This document shows positions 8,113-16,009 of a stretch of DNA of 51,553 nt, in pieces; the first letter of the stretch is position 1; the number at the start of each line of letters is the position of its first letter. Origin of the DNA: an uncultured Mycoplasmatota bacterium (GTDB lineage Bacteria; Bacillota_I; Bacilli_A; RF39; UBA660). The position numbers were made by a program, and so were the translations under genes. The notes below the pieces were generated by a model. It was not told the DNA's origin. It worked only from the letters and a program-made list of their open reading frames with translations, and searched no databases. The stretch spans positions 1 through 51,553 of the forward strand of contig USNG01000006.1 of NCBI GenBank assembly GCA_900556025.1, in the 5' to 3' direction.

Positions 8113-8979
8113 TTATTTCTCCTTCTTTTTAAATATTAAATCATAAGATTTTTTTCCTTTTTTGTATGTAAGTACGCTACTAACAGACGCTATTAATGCA
8201 GAATTGAAAAGAGTGTTTACATTATATGCCTCTATACCATCAGCTACAATATACCCAGTAACTCCAAAAGATAGTAAACAAACGGTAGCAAGGATATAGA
8301 ACCAAAATTTTTCTTCATTTTCAAACTTCAATCGTCTTTCTCTTACCACTTTATTATAATTTTCAATTAAAGCATCTATTTGTTTGTCTATTTCCGCATT
8401 TTCTTGTGGTCTTCTATTTCTAGGGTTGAATGATTTATAAATTTTATCAAGGACATATTGATCACTAAAATTTCTGGCTTGACTATCAAAATTTGCAAGT
8501 ATATCATCTCTAGCAATTTTTAAAAAATCTTCTGATGAAATGGTGCTATAACTTACAGTACAATAGCGTTTAGACATGATTTCAATCATATTAGAACATT
8601 TTAAAAACTCATCATAACTCATACATCCGTTAATATGTCTAGTCTCTAATACTCTTCTTGCATTCCATTGATCAATCTTACCATTAGTAAAATAATGCCA
8701 TAACTTTTTAAACTCGTCACTCTCTGAATATTTAATATCTCCATCTTTAAAAAGACTATTAAACCAAGAAACTCTTTCATCTTCTGAATAAAAATATCCA
8801 ACACTTTCACTAAGAATTCCAAGACATTTTAAAAACTCGGCAGAATCCATATATCCACCTTCTCTTCTTGCTTTTAATAATTTATATGCATCCCATTTAC
8901 TAGTCTTACCATTAGCAAAACAGCGTCTTAATTTATTAAATTCATCACTTTCAGAATATACCATTTGTTCCTCCTTCAA
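8113..8979 (-). CDS. Hypothetical membrane protein with a duplicated 47-residue module
   Basis: 288 residues, family not recognised. Two copies of a module are obvious near residues 7-53 and 83-129: each begins YSESDEF(N/K)KL, continues NGK...W(D/N)A..(L)L.(A/T)R, then G.M...EFLKC. A charged region follows, then two adjacent C-terminal membrane helices (about 228-272) and a Lys-rich end, so the repeats probably lie in the cytoplasm. The ribosome binding site AGGAGG is strong. It is the first gene of a two-gene operon with the 120-residue protein. The modules resemble short helical domains and may bind another protein, but no function can be given. Confidence 0.6.
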   Translation of the reverse strand: MKEEQMVYSESDEFNKLRRCFANGKTSKWDAYKLLKARREGGYMDSAEFLKCLGILSESVGYFYSEDERVSWFNSLFKDGDIKYSESDEFKKLWHYFTNGKIDQWNARRVLETRHINGCMSYDEFLKCSNMIEIMSKRYCTVSYSTISSEDFLKIARDDILANFDSQARNFSDQYVLDKIYKSFNPRNRRPQENAEIDKQIDALIENYNKVVRERRLKFENEEKFWFYILATVCLLSFGVTGYIVADGIEAYNVNTLFNSALIASVSSVLTYKKGKKSYDLIFKKKEK

Positions 8980-8990
8980 AAATTGACCGT

Positions 8991-8996
8991 ATCATA
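8991..8996 (-). promoter_or_regulatory. Possible extended -10 promoter for the duplicated-module gene
   Basis: TGGTATGAT on the minus strand gives an extended -10 between the spoIVB terminator and the gene at 8113-8979. No clear -35 box is present. Confidence 0.4.
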
Positions 8997-9021
8997 CCAC
9001 ATTTTGTAAGACAAATCAATC

Positions 9022-9053
9022 AAAAAGAGATAAGATTATTTAATCTTATCTCC
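9022..9053 (-). terminator. Terminator of spoIVB
   Basis: Twelve-base stem GAGATAAGATTA/TAATCTTATCTC followed on the minus strand by TTTTTG. It overlaps the last codons of spoIVB. Confidence 0.8.
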
Positions 9054-10013
9054 TTCTTCTAACATAGTAACAATAGAAATACCATATCCAAATTTAACAT
9101 CATCAATAACAACATTAGTAACAGCACCAATAATCATATTATTTTGTATTATTGGAGAACCACTCATTCCCTGTACAATACCACCACTAATATTAATTAA
9201 TGACTTATCAATTACTTCAAAACTAAATGCTTTTCCAGTATTTTTACCAGAACTATATTTATCTAAAATATTTATATTATATCTTTCTACTTTATCATTT
9301 GATGTAACTGTCAAAATATAAGCATGTCCTTTTTGGATATCATTAAATTCACCAATTTTCATTGTTTCTTTATTAGGTAGTTCAGCAGTATATAAACCAA
9401 ATAATCCTTTATTAGTGTTCTTCTTAATATCACCTATTACTTTATTATATATAATAGTTGCATCTTTACTACCAACTCTACCATTTCTACTTTTATCTAT
9501 TTTATTTATTTTACTAAATAATATATTTCCATCTTTAACTTCAACTATTCTATTAGTCTCATTAAGTTTAATTTCATGACCTAAAGCACCATATATTTTA
9601 GTTATTGGATCTATATATGTAAGTGTACCAAGTCCTACTACACTTCCTTTAACATATAAACCTGTTTTATAAACATTATTATCTTTCTCAATATTTAATT
9701 TAGTATTATAAATTTTATTATGTCTTAAAATTTCTAAATTAATTGAATTTCCTAAATTATCATTAATTAAATTAGTAAGTTCATTAATACTATTAACTTC
9801 TATACCATTAATTTTAGTAATAACATCTCCAATTTCTATATTTTCACGAGCTATATATTTACCATTTACTTTATAGAAACCAACAACTATTAATCCATTA
9901 GAATTAATCTCTATTCCAATACTTTCTCCTCCTGGAATTACATTCATAGAATAAGCAAATATATTTAGAGGTAAAAATAAAATAATAAAGAACAAAAACA
10001 TTATTTTTTTCAT
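9036..10013 (-). CDS. spoIVB: SpoIVB-type sporulation signalling serine protease (S55)
   Basis: 325 residues, shorter than the roughly 425 of Bacillus SpoIVB. An N-terminal membrane/signal segment (1-20) and a PDZ-like domain (about 28-110, IEIGDVITKINGIEV) lead to the S55 peptidase domain. The catalytic triad can be assigned by family pattern: His146 in YGALGHEI, Asp269 in FEVIDKSL, Ser284 in GGIVQGMSGSPI. In Bacillus, SpoIVB is made in the forespore, crosses the inner spore membrane and triggers the SpoIVFA/FB complex that activates pro-SigK. Downstream of nusB-xseA-xseB, it matches a shortened form of the Bacillus nusB...recN-spoIVB order. About 80 bases separate it from xseB. Presence with spoIIGA, sigE and sigG supports a functional sporulation pathway. 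Whether SigK exists here cannot be seen. Confidence 0.92.
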   Translation of the reverse strand: MKKIMFLFFIILFLPLNIFAYSMNVIPGGESIGIEINSNGLIVVGFYKVNGKYIARENIEIGDVITKINGIEVNSINELTNLINDNLGNSINLEILRHNKIYNTKLNIEKDNNVYKTGLYVKGSVVGLGTLTYIDPITKIYGALGHEIKLNETNRIVEVKDGNILFSKINKIDKSRNGRVGSKDATIIYNKVIGDIKKNTNKGLFGLYTAELPNKETMKIGEFNDIQKGHAYILTVTSNDKVERYNINILDKYSSGKNTGKAFSFEVIDKSLINISGGIVQGMSGSPIIQNNMIIGAVTNVVIDDVKFGYGISIVTMLEEGDKIK

Positions 10014-10092
10014 AATATCTCCTCTTTATTATTTTGGTTTTTATATATTATATTATTTATCCAATAAATAGATAATATCCATTAATTGGTAA

Positions 10093-10320
10093 TTACTCTT
10101 CTATTTCAAAGTCTGTTAAATTACCATTTTCATCAACCAATTTATTAATAGTTTTAGTTGCTTCATTTAATTTTTTTTCACAAAAATCTATTATTTTCAT
10201 CGCATCTGTATATTTTTGTATAGATTTATCTAAATCAAGTTCCCCACTTTCAAGTTCACTTACTATTGTTTCTAACTCACGTACTGAATCTTCAAATGTT
10301 TTTTCTTTCTTTTCACTCAT
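10093..10320 (-). CDS. xseB: Exodeoxyribonuclease VII small subunit
   Basis: 75 residues, usual size. It opens with KTFEDSVRELETIVSELESGELDLDKSIQKYTDAMKII-type sequence, the typical two-helix hairpin of XseB, which packs on the XseA large subunit. Exonuclease VII degrades single-stranded DNA from both ends. The start codon overlaps the xseA stop by four bases (ATGA), so translation is coupled. Confidence 0.95.
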   Translation of the reverse strand: MSEKKEKTFEDSVRELETIVSELESGELDLDKSIQKYTDAMKIIDFCEKKLNEATKTINKLVDENGNLTDFEIEE

Positions 10321-11654
10321 TTTTTATTTACTCCTTTTACATTAGCAATAATATTTCCAGTTTTAACCATTATTCTAACTTCATCATTTTCTTTTACATC
10401 TTTTATATTTTTTACTATTTTATCATTCTTATACACTATAGAATATCCTTTATCTAATATATTATCAGGATTTAATAAATCAAGTTTTAACTTTAATGTA
10501 TCAAGTCTATTTTTATTTGATTCAAGTATTTTATTAATAGAATTATTTAAATCTTTTATATTATTTGATAAATCTTGTTTTTTATTTTCATAAAGTATTT
10601 TAGGATTATTAAGTATATAATTTGATTTATATTTATCTATTATATGTATATAATTATCTAATTTAGTTTTAATAGAATTATTTAATCTATCATACAACAC
10701 ATCAAGTTTTTGCTCTTGCATTTCATATAACTTAATTGGATTATTTAAAATATAATTTGATTTATATTTTTTAAGTAATTCTTGATATGAAAGTATTCTA
10801 TTAGTAATTGCTATATTACATCTTTCTCTAGTAGTTTTAAAATATCTTTTTACTTCATTAATATCAGGTACAGCTAACATTGCAGCTCCTGTTGGAGTTG
10901 GTGCTCTTAAGTCAGCTACAAAATCACTAATAGTGAAATCTATTTCATGACCTACACCGCTTATAATAGGTATTCTACTATCATATATACTTCTAGCAAC
11001 TATTTCTTCATTAAAGGCCCATAAATCTTCTATTGAGCCTCCGCCTCTACCTAATATAATAGTATCAATATCTTCAAAAGTATTAGCAAGATTTATCATA
11101 CGAACTATATTTGGAGCAGCATTCTCACCTTGAACTAAAGTTGGAAATACTACTATTTCAGTCATTGGAAATCTCTTATTAATAGTTGAAATAATATCTT
11201 TAATAGCAGCCCCAGTTGGTGCAGTAATAACACCTATCTTTCTTGGAACTCTTCTTATTCTCTTTTTGTGTTCCTTATCAAATAAACCTTCACTAGAAAG
11301 TTTCTTTTTTAATTCTTCAAATAATACATATAAGTTTCCAATACCATCTTGTTCCATAAAGTCAACATATATTTGATAACTACCACTAGCTTCATATACA
11401 CTAACTCTACCATGAACTAAAACTTGATCTCCATCTTTAGGAGTAAACTTAATACCTGTTCTAGTATAATTAAACATAACTGCATTAATTTTACTACTCT
11501 CATCTTTTAATGAAAAATATAAATGTCCTCTACTATGAAACTTTAAATTACTAATTTCACCTTTTAGATAAACATCCATCAAATCATCATTATCTTCAAT
11601 AGTTCTCTTAATAATTTTATTAATATCACTTACAGTAATATAATTATTATTCAT
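10317..11654 (-). CDS. xseA: Exodeoxyribonuclease VII large subunit
   Basis: 445 residues. An N-terminal OB-fold (about 1-100; ITVSDINKIIKRTIEDN, LKGEISNLKFHSRGHLYFSLKD) binds single-stranded DNA. The catalytic core follows, with IGVITAPTGAAIKDI, IILGRGGGSIEDLWAFNEE, ISGVGHEIDFTISDFVADLRAPTPTGAA-type motifs and the conserved GHE..TI.D set. A long coiled-coil arm with two copies of KYKSNYILNNP comes next; in known structures this arm binds XseB subunits. The gene overlaps nusB by eight bases upstream and xseB by four downstream. The folD gene that usually sits between nusB and xseA in Bacillus is missing here. Confidence 0.96.
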   Translation of the reverse strand: MNNNYITVSDINKIIKRTIEDNDDLMDVYLKGEISNLKFHSRGHLYFSLKDESSKINAVMFNYTRTGIKFTPKDGDQVLVHGRVSVYEASGSYQIYVDFMEQDGIGNLYVLFEELKKKLSSEGLFDKEHKKRIRRVPRKIGVITAPTGAAIKDIISTINKRFPMTEIVVFPTLVQGENAAPNIVRMINLANTFEDIDTIILGRGGGSIEDLWAFNEEIVARSIYDSRIPIISGVGHEIDFTISDFVADLRAPTPTGAAMLAVPDINEVKRYFKTTRERCNIAITNRILSYQELLKKYKSNYILNNPIKLYEMQEQKLDVLYDRLNNSIKTKLDNYIHIIDKYKSNYILNNPKILYENKKQDLSNNIKDLNNSINKILESNKNRLDTLKLKLDLLNPDNILDKGYSIVYKNDKIVKNIKDVKENDEVRIMVKTGNIIANVKGVNKK

Positions 11655-12057
11655 TTACTTCCTCATTATCTCTAATCTTATCTAAAACAGCATTTATTAA
11701 TTTAACAACTTTATCATCACTATATTTTTTAGCAAGTTCAACTGCTTCATTAATAGCCACTACATCTGGAGTATCAAAATATAATAATTCATAAGTACCA
11801 AGTCTTAAAATAGCTTTATCAGTTTTACCAAGTCTGTTTAAATTCCAGTTTTCTAAATACTTATTAATTATTTTATCTATATTATCAATATTCTCAAGTA
11901 CACCATTAACTATATCTCTAACATATTTATTATCTATCTCTAAATTTTCTTTAAATACTTCTTCTAAATCATAAGAAATATTTTCTTTTTTATAGAAATC
12001 TATTTGATATAAAATAATCATAATCTTTTCTCTTGCTTGTGTTCTAGTCAATTTCAT
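11647..12057 (-). CDS. nusB: Transcription antitermination factor NusB
   Basis: 136 residues starting at the ATG that follows GGAGG; an upstream in-frame TTG at 12069 lies within that ribosome binding site. All-helical NusB family: KLTRTQAREKIMIILYQIDF at the start, and LGKTDKAILRLGTYELLYFDTP and VAINEAVELAKKYSDDKVVKLINAVLDKI near the end. NusB with S10 binds the boxA RNA and prevents early termination of rRNA transcripts. First gene of the nusB-xseA-xseB unit. Confidence 0.95.
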   Translation of the reverse strand: MKLTRTQAREKIMIILYQIDFYKKENISYDLEEVFKENLEIDNKYVRDIVNGVLENIDNIDKIINKYLENWNLNRLGKTDKAILRLGTYELLYFDTPDVVAINEAVELAKKYSDDKVVKLINAVLDKIRDNEEVNE

Positions 12058-12064
12058 ATTTTCC

Positions 12065-12110
12065 TCCAAAAAAATCTATTAAAATTATAACATAATTTTA
12101 ATAGATTTAA
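12065..12110 (-). terminator. Terminator between the C39 peptidase gene and nusB
   Basis: A 17-base perfect inverted repeat (12072-12088 with 12092-12108) followed on the minus strand by seven Ts. It should insulate nusB from transcripts of the upstream peptidase gene. Confidence 0.75.
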
Positions 12111-12125
12111 ACATTTTTATTATAT

Positions 12126-13361
12126 TTATCTCCAAAATGCTGTTGCATTTAACCAATTCCAAGTATTATTTGTTGAATTTAGTAATGATTTTAATTCTTC
12201 TATTGTATAAGAACCGTTTCTATTTCCCCAGAATGGATCTAATAAAACTATTTGATTTGCTTTTGTACTTGGTGCTAATACAACATAGTGACCTGGTAAG
12301 TTAACAACTATTGCTTTATTTTCATTAATTGCTTTCATTGCAGCATCATCTTGTGACAATCCTAATGATTTTAAGTCTTCATATTTAAGTCCATAGTATG
12401 ATGCGTTGCTTCTCATCTCATCTGGTGAAGCAGCTCCATAGCTCTTAGAAGATAATTGTCCAGGGCTTATTCCTCTTAACTTATAAACAACTGTAGGTGG
12501 TGTAATAGTCATATCACTACTAAGTCCAGCAGCTATCATTGCAAATGAAGTATAACCACATGAACTAGAACAAAAAGTAGCTGGTCCCCCATTAAATCCT
12601 CCACCAGCAGAATACGCTATATCACCCCATCTAGTATCACATTGGTTGTAATATGGTATTCCAAGAGCATTATCTATATATCCATTTCCTATAGAAGCGC
12701 CATGTCCTGTAGTACCAGTAGAACTATATTCTTTAGTATTTTTAGACATTCTTCTAGCTATAGCTTCCAGTTCTTTCTTTAATTCTTCCTTAATTTCTCC
12801 ATCTTCAAGAGCATCAACTGCACTAACTGCTTTCTGATAATCTTTTTTACTTAAAGAAGCTTTAGCTTTATTCACTAATGATTTAGCATCTAATATAACT
12901 TTTAATTCTTCTAATTTAGCTTCATATTCATGTCTTAAATCATCATCAACTATTCTTTTAATAGCTCTTTTAGCCGCATAATATGATGTAAATGATACTT
13001 TTTCTTCAGCTATATCCATAAGTTTTCCAGCTTTAATCGTATAAGCTGCATTTATATTTTCAGTAGTAGCATTTTCTAAACATACTTTATATGTATCATC
13101 ATTACTAGCTGTCAAAATAATCATATTAACAATAGTTGGTACAAAAAATATAATTACAACAGCAATACTTTTAGTTATTGCTAATTTACTAGCTTTCTTC
13201 AACATATCAGAGTCATGTGAAGCTGTAGCTTTCAAAAAGTCAATTGATAAAGATACAAGTAATAATATAGGAACGATTATTCTAAATGAATCAATAATTA
13301 ACTTAATAATTTTTATTACTGATAAAACATCAGCATCTTCACAAATGTTAAGTATACTCAT
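12126..13361 (-). CDS. Membrane-anchored C39-like cysteine peptidase
   Basis: 411 residues. Residues about 15-90 hold two membrane helices (ILLLVSLSIDFLKATASHDS between them, then AVVIIFFVPTIVNMIIL), a layout resembling the TrbC/VirB2-like small membrane proteins of this bacterial group. A coiled-coil region (about 110-215, with KKDYQKAVSAVDALEDGEIKEEL) follows. The C-terminal domain (about 230-411) is a papain-like C39_2 peptidase: IPYYNQCDTRWGD (oxyanion Gln region), SSSCGYTSFAMIAAG with the probable nucleophile near residue 268, LPGHYVVL with the His near 358, and LLDPFWG. C39 enzymes cleave leader peptides or wall peptides. Here it could act on an exported substrate on the outside of the membrane. 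It is monocistronic with its own promoter and terminator. Role unknown. Confidence 0.75.
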   Translation of the reverse strand: MSILNICEDADVLSVIKIIKLIIDSFRIIVPILLLVSLSIDFLKATASHDSDMLKKASKLAITKSIAVVIIFFVPTIVNMIILTASNDDTYKVCLENATTENINAAYTIKAGKLMDIAEEKVSFTSYYAAKRAIKRIVDDDLRHEYEAKLEELKVILDAKSLVNKAKASLSKKDYQKAVSAVDALEDGEIKEELKKELEAIARRMSKNTKEYSSTGTTGHGASIGNGYIDNALGIPYYNQCDTRWGDIAYSAGGGFNGGPATFCSSSCGYTSFAMIAAGLSSDMTITPPTVVYKLRGISPGQLSSKSYGAASPDEMRSNASYYGLKYEDLKSLGLSQDDAAMKAINENKAIVVNLPGHYVVLAPSTKANQIVLLDPFWGNRNGSYTIEELKSLLNSTNNTWNWLNATAFWR

Positions 13362-13383
13362 ACCTTCTCAACTCCTATGATTA

Positions 13384-13412
13384 ATTATAACATTAAAATT
13401 ATTGTTTTTAAA
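13384..13412 (-). promoter_or_regulatory. Promoter of the C39 peptidase gene
   Basis: On the minus strand TTTAAA (13407-13412), 17-base spacer, TATAAT (13384-13389), 23 bases ahead of the start codon. Confidence 0.5.
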
Positions 13413-13437
13413 CATAATTTATCTACTAATTAATATT

Positions 13438-15873
13438 TTATTTAACTACAAATGTAAGTGAACTTGGTTTATATGAAGAAGCATTAAATTTATTTGCATC
13501 AGTCTGAGTTCTAGCATAACCAATAGTAGCTTTAGTATCAGAAAACATATACCCCATATCAGTTACTTTACTTGTATCAAATGAACTTAAATCTAATATT
13601 GAGGTTTTTGTATTGCTAAACATACGATTCATATTAATTGCCTTACTAGTATTAAATTTTTCTAACCCTTTTATTTCTGTTGCAGTGCTACCATTAAACA
13701 TATAACTCATATCAGTTACTTTACTTGTGTCAAAGGAACTTAAATCTAAGCTTGTAGCCTTGGAACTACTAAACATCCAAGACATTTTAGTTACATTGCT
13801 TGTATTAAATTTATTTAGTCCTTTTATTTCTGCTGCAGTGTTACCATAAAACATATAACTCATATCAGTTACTTTACTTGTATCAAATGAACTTAAATCT
13901 ATATTTGCAGCTTTAGCACTGCTAAACATATAATTCATATCAGTTACTTTACCTGTATTAAATGAACTTAAATCCAAGGTTAACGCTTTAGAGCCAATAA
14001 ACATTCTACCCATATTGGTTACATTACTTGTGTTAAATTTGTCTAATCCTTTAATTTCTGTCGCAGCACTGCCAGAAAACATATAACTCATATTAGTTAC
14101 TTTACTTGTATCAAATGAACTTAAATCTAAACCAGCAGTTTTAGTACTACTAAACATATAGTTCATATTAGTTACTTTACTTGTATTAAATTTATCTAGC
14201 CCTTTTATTTCAGTTGCAGAACTGTTTAAAAACATATAACTCATATCAGTTACTTTACTAGTATCAAACGAATCTAAATTCAACGACTCTGCCTTTGAGT
14301 TTTCAAACATATTGATCATATTAGTTACATTACCTGTATTAAATTTATCTAACCCTTTTATTTCAGTTGCAACACTTTTTGAAAACATATAACTCATGCT
14401 AGTTACTTTACTAGTATCAAACGAATCTAAATTCAACGACTCTGCCTTTGAATTTTCAAACATAGAAACCATATTGATTACATTACTAGTATTAAACTTA
14501 TCCAATCCTTTTATTTCTATAGCTTCGCATCTACTAAACATGCCTCTCATACCAGTTACTTTACTAGTATCAAACGAATTTAAATTCAACAACTTTACTT
14601 TTAAATTATTAAACATATAACCCATATCAATTACTTTATTTGTGTTAAATGAACTCAAATCTAATGTTGATATTTTCGTATCACTAAACATATGATTCAT
14701 ATTAGTTACATTACCAGTATTAAACTTATCCAATCCTTTTATTTCTGTCGCAGCACTGCTAGAAAACATACTACCCATATTTGTTACTTTACTTGTGTCA
14801 AATGAATTTAAATCTAGCATTAAAGACTTTGAACTACTAAACATACCATTCATACTAGTTACTTTTCTTGTATCAAATTTTTCTAAACCTTTTATTTCAG
14901 TTGCAGAACTACCAAAAAACATAATCCCCATATTAGTTACTTTACTAGTGTCAAATAAACTTAAATCTAATGTTGCAGCTTCAGAGCTTCTAAACATACC
15001 ATACATACTTTCAACTTTACTTGTATCAAAACTACTTAAATTCAAATTTTCAGCCTTAGAGCCAGCAAACATATCACCCATATCAGTTACATTACTTGTA
15101 TCAAAATTTTCTAACCCTTTTATTTCTGTTGCAGCACTACGAGAAAACATGCCACTCATATCAGTTACATTGCTTGTATTAAATGAGCTTAAATCAATTT
15201 TTGTTGCCTTTGAGTCCTCAAACATATAAGTCGTAAATACTACGGGTTTATCATTAATTGTTGTACACAAATCTGTTGTAACTGGAGCTGTACTTGCTTT
15301 ATCAGTTAATACTACACCCCATCCATCTGTATCAGTGCCTAACCACTTTTGATAAAAAAGAGCACCTTTCATTTTATATCTATAAGTATATTGACCATTA
15401 ACATACTCTGCACCATATTCCATTTTACCATCAAATTTACAATCAAGTTTCACTTTAAACGCAGAAGCATCACACTTCATATCATTTAATTTACCTTCTT
15501 GAACATTTTCTTTTGTAATAGAATTAATATTCTCAACATTATTTAACATTATATAATATGAATTATTACCAACTGCTAATTTTTCAACTTTACCTTGACC
15601 ATCTAAAATTATACAATAATCTAAATCCTCTCCCACTATATCTAATTTACTACTGTCTTTTGAACTTATGGTAGTTAATTTTTCACCTTTCATAGATGAG
15701 TTAATATATTTTTTAGCAGATTCATTAAATAGCGATTGTACTTCAGTAACAAAAGTTCTTTTTTTAGCTTCAGTAAACATTTTCACAATATTTGGCAAAG
15801 CAATCAAAACTAATATTGCTAATATTGCAATAACTGCAAGTAACTCAACTAAAGTAAAACCTTTTTTATTCAT
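13438..15873 (-). CDS. Prepilin fused to 22 BspA-like (DUF285) repeats
   Basis: 811 residues from the ATG of MNKKGFTLVELLAVIAILAI; GGAG nine bases upstream favours this start over the longer open frame. Residues 1-8 form a class III prepilin leader, followed by the hydrophobic assembly helix. Residues about 35-200 are a pilin-like linker region (YINSSMKG, DYCIILDGQG). Residues about 215-790 are at least 22 repeats of about 25 residues, of the form FDTSKVTDMSYMF...LDLSS alternating with EIKGLDKFNTSNVTNM. This is the BspA-like/DUF285 lipoprotein repeat of bacterial surface proteins and mycoplasmas, a leucine-rich-repeat-like solenoid used in adhesion. The chain ends soon after the last repeat. 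So the protein is probably a pilus-borne adhesin. It is a single gene with a good promoter. The repeats are also near-identical in DNA, so copy number may vary. Confidence 0.88.
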   Translation of the reverse strand: MNKKGFTLVELLAVIAILAILVLIALPNIVKMFTEAKKRTFVTEVQSLFNESAKKYINSSMKGEKLTTISSKDSSKLDIVGEDLDYCIILDGQGKVEKLAVGNNSYYIMLNNVENINSITKENVQEGKLNDMKCDASAFKVKLDCKFDGKMEYGAEYVNGQYTYRYKMKGALFYQKWLGTDTDGWGVVLTDKASTAPVTTDLCTTINDKPVVFTTYMFEDSKATKIDLSSFNTSNVTDMSGMFSRSAATEIKGLENFDTSNVTDMGDMFAGSKAENLNLSSFDTSKVESMYGMFRSSEAATLDLSLFDTSKVTNMGIMFFGSSATEIKGLEKFDTRKVTSMNGMFSSSKSLMLDLNSFDTSKVTNMGSMFSSSAATEIKGLDKFNTGNVTNMNHMFSDTKISTLDLSSFNTNKVIDMGYMFNNLKVKLLNLNSFDTSKVTGMRGMFSRCEAIEIKGLDKFNTSNVINMVSMFENSKAESLNLDSFDTSKVTSMSYMFSKSVATEIKGLDKFNTGNVTNMINMFENSKAESLNLDSFDTSKVTDMSYMFLNSSATEIKGLDKFNTSKVTNMNYMFSSTKTAGLDLSSFDTSKVTNMSYMFSGSAATEIKGLDKFNTSNVTNMGRMFIGSKALTLDLSSFNTGKVTDMNYMFSSAKAANIDLSSFDTSKVTDMSYMFYGNTAAEIKGLNKFNTSNVTKMSWMFSSSKATSLDLSSFDTSKVTDMSYMFNGSTATEIKGLEKFNTSKAINMNRMFSNTKTSILDLSSFDTSKVTDMGYMFSDTKATIGYARTQTDANKFNASSYKPSSLTFVVK
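13540..15235 (-). repeat. Tandem DUF285 coding repeats, period about 75 bases with 150-base pairs
   Basis: 22 units each coding for about 25 residues. Two unit types alternate over most of the array (LDLSSFDTS type and EIKGLDKFNTS type), giving a 51-codon higher-order period. In one place two LDLSS-type units are adjacent, a break in the alternation that suggests duplication or loss by recombination. Confidence 0.85.
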
Positions 15874-15897
15874 TTTATCAGTCTCCATCCTACAATA

Positions 15898-15926
15898 ATT
15901 ATAAAAAATTAAATTGTCTATTTCAA
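15898..15926 (-). promoter_or_regulatory. Promoter of the BspA-repeat prepilin gene
   Basis: TTGAAA (15921-15926), 17-base spacer and TATAAT (15898-15903) on the minus strand, close to consensus. Confidence 0.65.
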
Positions 15927-15960
15927 GCAATTTTAAATACAATTTTAATTTGTTTGCTTG
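15924..15960. repeat. Inverted repeat between divergent prepilin and polymerase promoters
   Basis: CAAGCAA (15924-15930) and TTGCTTG (15954-15960) form a 7-base dyad 23 bases apart. The left arm overlaps the prepilin -35 box and the right arm overlaps the proposed -35 of the polymerase gene. It could be an operator for both, but could also be chance. Confidence 0.35.
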
Positions 15961-15986
15961 TTTAATTAATTTTATTGTGATAGAAT
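15958..15986 (+). promoter_or_regulatory. Promoter of the Y-family polymerase gene
   Basis: TTGTTT (15958-15963), 17-base spacer, TAGAAT (15981-15986) with TG one base before the -10. Confidence 0.45.
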
Positions 15987-15987
15987 T

Positions 15988-16005
15988 AAACACGAAAAGG
16001 TGTTT
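15988..16005 (+). promoter_or_regulatory. Small dyad over the polymerase ribosome binding site
   Basis: AAACAC and GTGTTT are perfect 6-base arms around GAAAAG. The AAAAGG ribosome binding site lies in the loop and one arm, and the dyad is just after the -10 box, so it may be a repressor site (SOS-like) or a weak hairpin. It does not match the Bacillus LexA consensus. Confidence 0.35.
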
Positions 16006-16009
16006 GTGT

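Noticed and set aside
14396..15229. Open frames opposite the BspA repeats
   Set aside because: They are the antisense of a repetitive gene, with repeating peptides that mirror the coding repeats; no start signals.
13540..15235. CRISPR array
   Set aside because: The repeats are contiguous and in frame, coding for protein, without unique spacers.
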